From contig JAJRTE010000035.1 of the NCBI GenBank assembly GCA_024278455.1, forward strand, positions 1 through 62,055: DNA of 62,055 bases, written 5' to 3'. The position numbers were made by a program, and so were the translations under genes. Shown piece after piece: positions 28,012-36,023 of this stretch. Source of the DNA: Myxococcota bacterium. GTDB lineage: Bacteria; Myxococcota_A; UBA796; JAJRTE01. The notes beneath the pieces are model-generated. The model had not been told where the DNA came from and searched no databases. It saw nothing but the letters and a program-made list of their open reading frames with translations. Each line of letters opens with the position of its first letter. The first letter of the stretch is position 1.

Positions 28012-29862
28012 TCACGTCATCGTGTAGTTCGGTCCGCCGCCCCCTTCTGGCGGGGTCCAGGTGAGATTCAAGTAGGGACACTTGATATCGCACGTCTTGC
28101 AGTGGACACAGTTGGTGAAGTTTATGTGCAGGAGCTGGTTGGGCCACTGCTGTCCCGGCACCGAGGGTGCGCCATCCTTGACGCCTCGATCGTGCTCGCC
28201 GGGAGCGGGGACGAATGCCTTGGACAGGTTGCCGTGTCTCGGTGTGTCGGGTCCGATGGACAAGCCGGCCAGCCGTTTTTCGACCTGTTCGTCGACGTCT
28301 TCCGGCATCTGGTAGACCTCGACAGGACAGAACCGAGTGCAGGGCGCTCGGTACAGGCGCCAACACACGGCACACTGGTCGGGATTGGAAAGGCGCAGGT
28401 GCGATGGCTGCTTCTCCTCGTGCAAGGTGCCGGAAAGGTAGGCGTCGGTGAGCTTGTCGAGGAACAGCTCGCCGTCGTACTTGATGCCGTCGGAGAGCTG
28501 GTCGATGTGGGAGTCGTCGGGATACATCTTCGAGATCTCCACGGTCCTGAGATGATCCTCCGAGACGGTCTTGTCCTTGTTCATCAGTCCGAAGAGGTAC
28601 TGGAACCCGACCTTGAACATCCCTGTCGCCATGCCATTGTCGAGCGCGGAGTGGAAATTCCTGACCTTGTAGAGTTCCTCGTGGATGTAGGACCGCCTGA
28701 CTCGAGTCTGGTAGGTCTCGATCTGGCTCGCGGACAGGTCGTTCTTGACGAGACCCTCGAACAGGGTTTCGGCGGCCAGCATGCCAGCCTTCATGGCGGT
28801 GTGGATGCCCTTGAGGCGCATGCCATCGAGCATGGAAGCGGCGTCTCCCACGATCATGCCGCCATCGAAGGCGATCCGGGGCATGGCCAGGAAGCCGCCG
28901 GCGGCCAGTGCCTTCCCGCCATACTGGACCACCTTGCCGCCCTCGAGCAGCTCGGCCACCCAGGGATGTGCTTTCAGCTTCTGGAGGTCACGGTGGGCAT
29001 CGATGCACGGGTCCTGCCCGTGGAGATCGACGACCAGCCCGACAGCCACCCTGTTGCCCGTCATCCCGTAGAGGAAGCCTCCCCCCACCGACTGGAGGCT
29101 CAGGGGGTATCCCATGGTATGGATCACCTGCCCGGGAGCGACTCGAGCCTCCGGAAGCTCGACGATCTCCTTGACCCCCATCTCGTATGTCTGCGGATTC
29201 TTTCCCTTTTGGATGCCCAGTTCCCGCTCCAGCTCCGTTGTGAGGTGACCTCGAGGCCCCTCCCCGAAGACGGTGACCTTCGCGACCAGATCGATGCCGG
29301 GCTCGAAGTTCTCCTTGAGGTTCCCGTCCGGGTCCATGCCCTTGTCCCCCGTTCGGACACCGATTACCCGCTGGTCCTCGTCGAACAGGACCTTGACACC
29401 GGGGAATCCGGGGAAGATCTGGACCCCCGCCTCCTCGCACTTCTCCCCCAACCATCTGCAGAACCTTGCCAGACTTATGACGTACATCCCGTGGTTGTCG
29501 AGCGGGGGGGGGGTGATGGGGAGTTTCATCGCCCTGTTCGCAGTCAAAAACACGACCGCATCGTCCTCCACCTCGCCCTCGACCGGGCAGCCCTGCTCGA
29601 GCCAGTCCGGCATCAATTCCTTGACAGCGACCGGATCCAGGACCGCCCCCGAGAATCCGTGCGCGCCGACCTCGGAGCCTTTTTCGATCATCACGATCAT
29701 CATCTCGTCGAGCGGGAAGATGTCGCCATGCTTGAGTCCTTTCTCGACAGCCTGGTTGTGCGCGTTCAAAAGATTCATCAGGTGCAGGGCGGCGGACAAG
29801 TTGCCGGGGCCGGCACCAACGAACAGGACGTCGACTTCCATCTGCTCGCGTTCGATTTCCAT
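28012..29862 (-). CDS. Electron transfer flavoprotein-ubiquinone oxidoreductase
   Basis: 616 residues. FAD motif DVLFVGAGPGNLSAAL at the N-terminus, GGGFLYGMTGNRVAVGLV, GDAASMLDGMRLKGIHTAMKAG and a C-terminal 4Fe-4S region (CTRFCPVEVYQ, NCVHCKTCDIKCPYLN, PEGGGGPNY). It passes electrons from acyl-CoA dehydrogenases via ETF to quinone at the membrane. The Cys after CDIK, where Asp is usual, is extra. ATG 29862 with GGGAG upstream. Divergent from the crotonase gene, fitting fatty-acid oxidation; etfA/etfB are not in the window. Confidence 0.95.
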   Translation of the reverse strand: MEIEREQMEVDVLFVGAGPGNLSAALHLMNLLNAHNQAVEKGLKHGDIFPLDEMMIVMIEKGSEVGAHGFSGAVLDPVAVKELMPDWLEQGCPVEGEVEDDAVVFLTANRAMKLPITPPPLDNHGMYVISLARFCRWLGEKCEEAGVQIFPGFPGVKVLFDEDQRVIGVRTGDKGMDPDGNLKENFEPGIDLVAKVTVFGEGPRGHLTTELERELGIQKGKNPQTYEMGVKEIVELPEARVAPGQVIHTMGYPLSLQSVGGGFLYGMTGNRVAVGLVVDLHGQDPCIDAHRDLQKLKAHPWVAELLEGGKVVQYGGKALAAGGFLAMPRIAFDGGMIVGDAASMLDGMRLKGIHTAMKAGMLAAETLFEGLVKNDLSASQIETYQTRVRRSYIHEELYKVRNFHSALDNGMATGMFKVGFQYLFGLMNKDKTVSEDHLRTVEISKMYPDDSHIDQLSDGIKYDGELFLDKLTDAYLSGTLHEEKQPSHLRLSNPDQCAVCWRLYRAPCTRFCPVEVYQMPEDVDEQVEKRLAGLSIGPDTPRHGNLSKAFVPAPGEHDRGVKDGAPSVPGQQWPNQLLHINFTNCVHCKTCDIKCPYLNLTWTPPEGGGGPNYTMT

Positions 29863-30155
29863 GTATCCAGTCTCCCAGAAGCCGTGAATGTTTCGAGAAT
29901 GCTGTGAGCCGGTTTTCAGACGCCATGAGCCAGGCGCAACCCGCCCGGCGTTCGGAACGAAAATCGATAGTACACGATCCATTTCGGTGGTTTCAAGCAA
30001 AATACTCGCCCCTGCCTCCAGGCCAGGAAGGGTCGGAACTGCGGGCGGCGACACCGGCGCCGTCGATACACTTGACCCAGGCATCGCGATCGCGTATGTC
30101 TGAGTCTGCTTGTCGGTGCACGAATGGATTTGACTCGCAGCAAAGGAGTATCGGC

Positions 30156-30935
30156 ATGTTCGACAATGTTCTGCTCGAGATCGATGATCGCATTGCCATC
30201 CTGAGCATCAACCGCCCCAAGGCGCTCAATGCCCTCAACCAGGCCACCCTCCGGGACATCGGCGCTGCCCTGACCCACATCGAGGCGGAAAAGGCAGCGG
30301 ATGTTCTCATCATCACCGGTGCTGGTCCCAAGAGTTTCGTGGCCGGGGCCGACATCGCGGAGATGAAGGACATGACCCAGGCGCAAGCCAGGGAATTCGC
30401 CTGGGTGGGGCAGAACCTGTTCAAGCGGCTCCAGTCCACCCCCATGCCGGTCATCGCGGCGGTGAACGGGTTCGCCCTGGGCGGCGGCTGCGAATTGGCG
30501 ATGGCGTGCGACGTCATCCTCGCGTCGGAGAAGGCACGATTCGGCCAGCCGGAAGTCAACCTGGGCATCATTCCCGGATTCGGCGGGACGCAACGCATGG
30601 CCAGGCTCGTCGGACCCCAGTGGGCCAAGTACCTGTGCATGAGCGGCGACCTGATCGACGCGAAAGAGGCGCTTCGGATAGGACTCGTGGCTCGAGTGTA
30701 TCCCCCGGAGGAACTGCTCGGCGCCGCCAGGAAGTTGGCATCGACGATAGCGGGCAAGGGGTTGATTGCGGTCGGCCTGGCCAAGCAGGCCATCAACGAG
30801 GGTCTCGGTCTGCCTCTCGACAAGGGCCTCGAGATCGAGGTGGACAAGTTTGTCGAAGGCTTCGGTAGCGAAGATCGCAAGGAAGGCATGCAGGCCTTCC
30901 TCGAGAAGCGAAAACCCGAATTCAAGGGTCGGTGA
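30156..30935 (+). CDS. Enoyl-CoA hydratase/isomerase (crotonase) family
   Basis: 259 residues. ATG with AAAGGAG seven bases upstream. Oxyanion-hole segment [11 protein letters not shown], the first catalytic Glu in [11 protein letters not shown], the second in [17 protein letters not shown]: both Glu present, so hydratase activity (short-chain trans-2-enoyl-CoA to 3-hydroxyacyl-CoA) is plausible. Eleven bases before the B12-binding gene, so an operon with acyl-CoA carbon rearrangement. Confidence 0.93.
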   Translation: MFDNVLLEIDDRIAILSINRPKALNALNQATLRDIGAALTHIEAEKAADVLIITGAGPKSFVAGADIAEMKDMTQAQAREFAWVGQNLFKRLQSTPMPVIAAVNGFALGGGCELAMACDVILASEKARFGQPEVNLGIIPGFGGTQRMARLVGPQWAKYLCMSGDLIDAKEALRIGLVARVYPPEELLGAARKLASTIAGKGLIAVGLAKQAINEGLGLPLDKGLEIEVDKFVEGFGSEDRKEGMQAFLEKRKPEFKGR

Positions 30936-30946
30936 GGGGAGGCTAC

Positions 30947-31354
30947 ATGGCGGAACGGATCTGTCGAGTCCTGATAGCCAAACCCGGCCTCGACGGCCAT
31001 GACCGCGGCGCCAAGGTCGTGGCTCGAGCGCTGAGGGACGCGGGGTTCGAGGTGATCTACACCGGGTTGCACCAGACGCCGGAAATGATCGCGAACACCG
31101 CCATCCAGGAAGACGTGGACGCGGTGGGGCTGTCGGTGCTGTCCGGGGCCCACAACCGGCTGTTCCCGGAAGTGATCCGCCTGCTTCGAGAAAAGGGTGC
31201 GCCGGGCGTGCTGGTATTCGGAGGAGGCGTGATTCCCGAGGACGATGTGCCGGAACTCGAGGCCGCGGGCGTCGCGGCGGTGTTCGGGCCAGGCACCGAT
31301 ACGAACGACATCGTGACGTTCCTTCGCGAGCGGATCCGGCAGCCATCCAGATGA
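30947..31354 (+). CDS. B12-binding small subunit of acyl-CoA mutase (methylmalonyl-CoA mutase type)
   Basis: 135 residues, the stand-alone cobalamin-binding domain: [23 protein letters not shown] contains DxHxxG with the cobalt-ligating His; SVLSGAH and VFGGGVIP are the other cobalamin contacts. Such subunits pair with a separate mutase large subunit (methylmalonyl- or isobutyryl-CoA type), which is not in the window. ATG has GGGGAGG upstream and follows the crotonase stop closely. Confidence 0.93.
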   Translation: MAERICRVLIAKPGLDGHDRGAKVVARALRDAGFEVIYTGLHQTPEMIANTAIQEDVDAVGLSVLSGAHNRLFPEVIRLLREKGAPGVLVFGGGVIPEDDVPELEAAGVAAVFGPGTDTNDIVTFLRERIRQPSR

Positions 31355-31498
31355 TGGCCGGCGGGCGCTGTTCCGTCCTCCTGCACGGTGCCGGCAAGAC
31401 GGCCTGAAGCCGTGTACTCCGAGCGGGCAACCTCCCGATCTTGCACAACACCGGGCGCCACCGTCCTGGCGGCAGATACCCGGGATCCACGGAACCCA

Positions 31499-32014
31499 TC
31501 AGGCGGAATCCGGCTCAGAGACCGACGGGCTCGCAAACGAGGGATCGAACCGGCTACGGGCTTCGTTGAGCTTGTCTCGATGCCTCAGGTCCTCCTCGTG
31601 CAGCCGGTAAACAAGGTCGCCGATTGCGCTTCGGTCCACCATCTTGAAGCTGTGCGACTGGGCTTCGACGACCTGGTTTTCGATGTGGTCGGCGAGCGCG
31701 AACGCCTCGGCGACGGTGGGACGCCACGCCCCCCCTTCCAGCCGCTGCAACTGGCCATCCAGGTAGGCGATCATGGTCTCCACATCCCCCCTCCAGTCAT
31801 CGATACGCTCGGGCGGTACCATTCGGCAATCGACGAGATGCTTTTGCAACTGCAAGATCAAGGAGTGGTAGCGTTCGGCTTCCGCAAACAGCGTCCAGAA
31901 ACTGGACAGTGCGGGGTCGTCCTTGAACACCGCCGACAGGGCGTCGTATATCCTCGCCACCTTCAGTTCTACCATGCTTGACCGATCCATCAACTCCGAG
32001 ATTGCTGGATTCAT
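31499..32014 (-). CDS. Ferritin-like/rubrerythrin-type four-helix protein
   Basis: 171 residues, all helical. Acidic and His residues sit at di-metal-like spacing: Glu16, Glu47/His50 in FAEAERYH, HIENQVVEAQSHS and EEDLRHRDKL. This suggests a diiron carboxylate bundle, but it has no rubredoxin Cys and the ligand set is read by eye. Follows the ImpE-like gene by 32 bp on the same strand, hence a likely two-gene operon. Confidence 0.62.
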   Translation of the reverse strand: MNPAISELMDRSSMVELKVARIYDALSAVFKDDPALSSFWTLFAEAERYHSLILQLQKHLVDCRMVPPERIDDWRGDVETMIAYLDGQLQRLEGGAWRPTVAEAFALADHIENQVVEAQSHSFKMVDRSAIGDLVYRLHEEDLRHRDKLNEARSRFDPSFASPSVSEPDSA

Positions 32015-32046
32015 TGCATCTCCTCACCAGCGAACGCGGCAGGGCG

Positions 32047-33060
32047 TCACGACATGAACTCGATGGCTCCTATTTCGTGCATCCCCACGGCCATGTCGCT
32101 TCCATCCTCCGGATTGATACCATGAAACACGCGACGCCCGACGCCTATCTGGATCCCCCGGTAGAGTTCCTTGAACATCGATACCTCTCCGCGCTTCAAC
32201 TCGGGCATGGTGGCGAACCGCGAACCGTAGTAGAAAGCGGGAACGACGGCCTGGCGAGATGCCGCGCGTATGTCCTCGAGCCGGACTTCGGTGAACTCCC
32301 CGAACCGGCCGAACCGGACCCGCTTGAGAGACCCCAGGGGCACAAACTGCGTCCTGCCGCCCTCGATGATCTCCAGGTGGCTGCCGATGAGGTCATCTCC
32401 GTCTCGCAGGTCATCGACGACGACGCGCGAGCCGTCCCGGAGCGCCACCATCGCGCGGTTTGGCGAACGGGTCCCCACTGGATCCCCCCGATGACCCATG
32501 GCGCGGACCACCTGGTCCAGTATCCTCCGGCTTTCGTCAAGCTGCCTGCCAAACGCACGGGCGGCCCGCCCCTTCATCCGTTGCCGCATCGCCTCGAGGT
32601 TGTCGAGTACGCAGGACTCCATGTCATCCGAGTCGAATCGGCCGATCTCGTACCAGACCTGCGGCGTGATGGCCGCGCCGACGGCGCGATGAAGTTCTGC
32701 CACCCCCGACCGAGTTCGGTCGTCCACTTCCAACGAACGGTGCCTCGAGGAACGCCGTTCGTCCATTCCCGGCTGCCAGTGCTCATCCCGGCAGAGATGG
32801 AAGAAACTGACGCGGCACTGGTAGAAGTCTGGCTTCAACTCCAGTCCTCTTGCGAAGTTCTTCTTGCCTTCCGACAACTTACCACGCTTGGCCTGGATCC
32901 TGCCCAGAAGATAGTAGGCGGTGCTCGACGGCGGGCCTCGCCGGGCGACCTGCTTGAACACCCATTCTGCCCACAGAAGGTGGCCGAGACTCTCGAACTC
33001 GCGTCCCAGTGCAGCCAACCGCTGCGTGGCACTGGTCGACATGAAAGACGATGTGGACAT
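32047..33060 (-). CDS. ImpE/TagJ-like protein with N-terminal TPR region
   Basis: 337 residues. The N-terminal 90 residues are TPR-like (AYYLLGRIQAKRGKLSEG). The C-terminal half follows the ImpE order: DGDDLIGSHLEIIEGG, FVPLGSLKRVRFGR, VRLEDIRAASRQAVVPAFYYG, and GIQIGVGRRVF. TagJ/ImpE is an accessory protein of type VI secretion that contacts the sheath/ClpV, but no other T6SS gene is in the window, so the role here may differ. An ATG six codons later is an alternative start. Confidence 0.62.
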   Translation of the reverse strand: MSTSSFMSTSATQRLAALGREFESLGHLLWAEWVFKQVARRGPPSSTAYYLLGRIQAKRGKLSEGKKNFARGLELKPDFYQCRVSFFHLCRDEHWQPGMDERRSSRHRSLEVDDRTRSGVAELHRAVGAAITPQVWYEIGRFDSDDMESCVLDNLEAMRQRMKGRAARAFGRQLDESRRILDQVVRAMGHRGDPVGTRSPNRAMVALRDGSRVVVDDLRDGDDLIGSHLEIIEGGRTQFVPLGSLKRVRFGRFGEFTEVRLEDIRAASRQAVVPAFYYGSRFATMPELKRGEVSMFKELYRGIQIGVGRRVFHGINPEDGSDMAVGMHEIGAIEFMS

Positions 33061-33105
33061 TCGAGCGGTCCCGTCATCTGTTCAAAAAAAGGCTTGACGG
33101 ATGGT

Positions 33106-33135
33106 ATTCTAACCTGATTTGAATACGCTTGCTAA
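33106..33135 (-). promoter_or_regulatory. Promoter candidate for the ImpE-like/ferritin-like pair
   Basis: On the minus strand: TTAGCA (four of six to -35), 18-base spacer, TAGAAT (five of six to -10). Start near 33099, giving a leader of about 39 bases. On the plus strand the same bases give an extended -10 (TGGTATTCT), so it may be bidirectional. Confidence 0.45.
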
Positions 33136-33214
33136 CACCTTTCGGGTCCGAGTGCAGACGAGACCTCCCAGGCGCTCGATCTGGCCAGGGCGCCGGTCGA
33201 ACGCCGGGACGGTC

Positions 33215-33223
33215 TGCTATTCT
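33215..33223 (+). promoter_or_regulatory. Extended -10 promoter candidate
   Basis: TGCTATTCT fits TGnTATAAT apart from one base, with no good -35. Its start near 33231 precedes the small open frame at 33265. The same TATTCTAA word occurs 113 bases upstream. Confidence 0.35.
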
Positions 33224-33264
33224 AAGGAACAAAGGGTGCCATGCGGTGTCAGGAAGAATACAGA

Positions 33265-33501
33265 ATGGTCGATTTCATCGAGGTCGAAGCTGGAGGCAGC
33301 GACATGTTGATCCCAGATGGCCGGGAGCGGGAATCGCGCAGAGAGCGTGAGCGGCGGCGCTCGGAATGGCGACCCCAGCCGCTGTACATAGACGCGCCGG
33401 CTCCGGACGGGCCACGGCAGGATACCGGGCGCACCCGGGACCGCAACCAGAGACGACGTGTGATCATCATCGACGAAGGTGCGGATGCACGTGACGAGTG
33501 A
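33265..33501 (+). CDS. Small Arg-rich protein, uncertain
   Basis: 78 codons from ATG 33265 (AGGA ten bases upstream) or 86 from ATG 33241. Begins MVDFIEVEAGG, has a charged RERERRRSEW stretch and ends RRVIIIDEGADARDE. No family recognised. An extended -10 just upstream supports expression, but composition alone does not prove coding. Confidence 0.38.
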   Translation: MVDFIEVEAGGSDMLIPDGRERESRRERERRRSEWRPQPLYIDAPAPDGPRQDTGRTRDRNQRRRVIIIDEGADARDE

Positions 33502-33889
33502 GCTGCTGGGTTCCACTCTGATGCACGCGATGAGCAAGTACCCGCGAGCCGATCGACCCCTCCCCTCTTGGGACCGCCATGCACGCACAGGCCGGTGGGC
33601 CAGGTCGCGAAGACTCCCGGCCAACATGCCGGCGTCGCCGTGCCCGTGCAGGCCGGTCGCTCCCTACATGGGCCGGCACACCCGGAATCACGCTACCACC
33701 GGTTTTGAGAACACATCTGTTATGACAAATGCGGGGTGGACAACCTACCAGCAACCAGTCTATACCACCTTTCATGCTCCCAGGTGCACCCTTCGGCGCA
33801 CAAGATCGCCCGGACCAGATGGCGGGCGCTCGAGGCGGCCACACGAGCACCTGCCGTCCTGACATGGATCAACGCCTTGGAGGCGCCAA
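33502..33889. other. Intergenic region, nothing recognised
   Basis: 388 bp upstream of the TlpA-like gene. No coding frame with a ribosome site, and no clear promoter, hairpin or repeat seen. Confidence 0.5.
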
Positions 33890-35263
33890 ATGGCCAAGAA
33901 GAAAAAGCGAAAAAGCCGGCGACCAGCCCCGCCGCCGAAGCGGCCGCGTTCAAAGAGCAAGCGCCGCCAGAATTCAAAATGGTGGGTGCCCATGCTTGCT
34001 GGCGCGGCAGCGTTGGTCGTCCTTGTCGTCGGCGGCAGCGCGCTGATGGACACGCTTTTTCCAAGGGACGAGACGCGCCCGACCAGGCCGAGCGAGCGGC
34101 ATCCAGCGAAACCTCCAGGGACACCGAAGCCCGCGACACCGCGTGGCAAAGTTTCCGGCGTCCTGGCCCACCTGCCTCGAGGCGATGTCGCGGGGATGTT
34201 TTCCGACGCCAACCTGGTCAGAACGTTCGAAAAAGCTCGTGATGACCTTCAGGCCGGCAAGCCGCCGATGCCGATTCGGCGGCAACTGGAAAAGGTCCTT
34301 CCCGCGTCCCAAGGTGACCCTGGCCGCGAACACCTCCTGGTCGCCGCGGCGTACACTGCCCTCGAGACCCGTGACGGCGACGCGGCCTCCCGTTACCTCG
34401 AGACCTTGAGGGAGGAGTCGCCAGACAACACCTATGGCTCGCTGGTCGATGTCATGGCCCTGGATGCCACGATCGTCCAGGAGGCCCGGAACCGCCGCTC
34501 ACAGGCTCTTGACAGCACACGAGTCCGCGACACGATCGAACGCGCGCAGGAGATCGCGGCGAGCGGGTTGGGCAGCGACACCACCGCCTATGCCCTTTTC
34601 GTTGCTGCCAAGGGGTACGGACTGCTCGGCGAAGCGGACCGGGCCGCCACGGCATACCTCGAGGTTGCCGGCAAGTACCCGGAATCGACCCAGGCTCCGT
34701 CCGCATTGTTGCGCGCGGCGGACATGCTCCGAAAGCAGGGGAGCATCGAGCGTGCTATCGAGACCCTGGACCGGCTGATCGCCTCATATCCTCGAGCCAA
34801 GGCGACTCGAGAAGCGCGGAAGACGATTCGCGAGCTGCGTCTCATTGGCAACCCTGCCCCGGAACTGCTCGTGGAGGAGTGGGTGAACGGAGAGCCCTCC
34901 CCTCTGTCCCGGCTCCAGGGGAAGGTCGTTCTCCTCGCATTCTGGCAGACCTGGTGTCCCCACTGCCGCGAAGAGTTGCCGAAACTGTCTCGCTTGTATG
35001 ATGAGTATCGGGACCGCGGCCTGGTCGTCATCGGCGCCACCAAGAACGACAGGCGCCAGGACGAGGCGAAGCTTGCCGACTTCCTGAAGGAACACCCGGT
35101 ATCCTTCCCGGTGGCGAGGGTGAATCCCCGGTCCTCCAACGACTACGCCGTGACAGGGATTCCGGCGGGCGTACTGATCGACCGGAAAGGGGTCATCCGG
35201 GAACGAGCCCACCCGAACAGCTTGACTCGAGACATCATCGATTCGCTGCTGGCAGAGAAGTAG
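33890..35263 (+). CDS. Membrane-anchored TPR protein with TlpA-like thioredoxin domain
   Basis: 457 residues. A very basic N-terminus (MAKKKKRKSRRP) and one membrane helix (about 31-50, VPMLAGAAALVVLVVGG) place the rest outside the cytoplasm. TPR-like repeats (ERAIETLDRLIASYPRAKAT) lead to a C-terminal TlpA/ResA-type thioredoxin fold with redox motif FWQTWCPHCREELP and the cis-Pro loop TGIPAG. Likely a periplasmic thiol-disulfide oxidoreductase, perhaps for cytochrome c maturation, with TPRs for partners. GGAGG seven bases upstream. The end overlaps the convergent CPBP gene by 29 bp. Confidence 0.88.
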   Translation: MAKKKKRKSRRPAPPPKRPRSKSKRRQNSKWWVPMLAGAAALVVLVVGGSALMDTLFPRDETRPTRPSERHPAKPPGTPKPATPRGKVSGVLAHLPRGDVAGMFSDANLVRTFEKARDDLQAGKPPMPIRRQLEKVLPASQGDPGREHLLVAAAYTALETRDGDAASRYLETLREESPDNTYGSLVDVMALDATIVQEARNRRSQALDSTRVRDTIERAQEIAASGLGSDTTAYALFVAAKGYGLLGEADRAATAYLEVAGKYPESTQAPSALLRAADMLRKQGSIERAIETLDRLIASYPRAKATREARKTIRELRLIGNPAPELLVEEWVNGEPSPLSRLQGKVVLLAFWQTWCPHCREELPKLSRLYDEYRDRGLVVIGATKNDRRQDEAKLADFLKEHPVSFPVARVNPRSSNDYAVTGIPAGVLIDRKGVIRERAHPNSLTRDIIDSLLAEK

Positions 35264-36011
35264 GCACGCCCCCGCCGGCGTGTCCGCTCACACGTCCGCC
35301 CCCTGTCATGGGAGATCGATGTTTCTGACCTGACGCCCCGAGGTCTCCCGATGCTCGCGCGGCGTGGGACTCGGCCCGAGTGCTTCCGGCCCCGGACGCA
35401 CCCGCCTCGCCGCCTCCCATGGTCCCAGGTCCCGGCTCCTCGAGCTTGCCCAGGTAGTGCAGATTGCACAGGTTGATGGTTGCGTGCGCGACGACGGGGC
35501 CGGTCAATGTGCCGCTATACCGGTACAGGAGCCCGATCAACAGACCCACAACGAGCGCGAAGACGGTCCACGCGAGGTAGCGCGGGGCAGGGCCCACGTG
35601 CAACCCACCGAACAACAACGTTGCCCCGATGAGTCCGATTTCCGTCTGCAGCACGCCTCGAAACAGGGCCTCTTCCGCAATACCCGACAGCACCGCGAAT
35701 AGCACCACCTGCCGGACAGTCGTGCCTTGCAGGAGCCTCGAGAACTCACGAGCCAACACCGCGAACCGTTCGACACGCATGCACAGGCGCGAAGCCAGAA
35801 CGACGGCCAGGCCAAGCCCCACGCCGCAGGCGGCGTGCAGCGGCGCATGCTCGCCCGGGATCCAGTGCGCGAGATACCCGCGCCACCACGCGATACATGC
35901 CGCAAGCAGGAACATCGAGCCATAGAAGACGACAACCAGCCTGGTAGCAGATGCCAGGGGGCCGGGCGCCACCTCGCCCAGGACGTCGTTCGGATGTCCG
36001 GAAGGAAGCAT
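35235..36011 (-). CDS. CPBP-family intramembrane metalloprotease (CAAX protease-like)
   Basis: 258 residues with about six hydrophobic helices. The CPBP motifs are complete: GIAEEALFRG (EExxxR), LLFGGLHVG (FxxxH) and VAHATINL (HxxxN). The C-terminal 70 residues are Gly/Ser/Pro-rich. Bacterial CPBP proteases act in prenyl-type processing or bacteriocin self-protection; the substrate is unknown. It follows the DUF4388/J/TPR gene by 12 bp in the same frame and is probably co-transcribed. Confidence 0.87.
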   Translation of the reverse strand: MLPSGHPNDVLGEVAPGPLASATRLVVVFYGSMFLLAACIAWWRGYLAHWIPGEHAPLHAACGVGLGLAVVLASRLCMRVERFAVLAREFSRLLQGTTVRQVVLFAVLSGIAEEALFRGVLQTEIGLIGATLLFGGLHVGPAPRYLAWTVFALVVGLLIGLLYRYSGTLTGPVVAHATINLCNLHYLGKLEEPGPGTMGGGEAGASGAGSTRAESHAARASGDLGASGQKHRSPMTGGGRVSGHAGGGVPTSLPAANR

Positions 36012-36023
36012 ACACCTGCCAGA

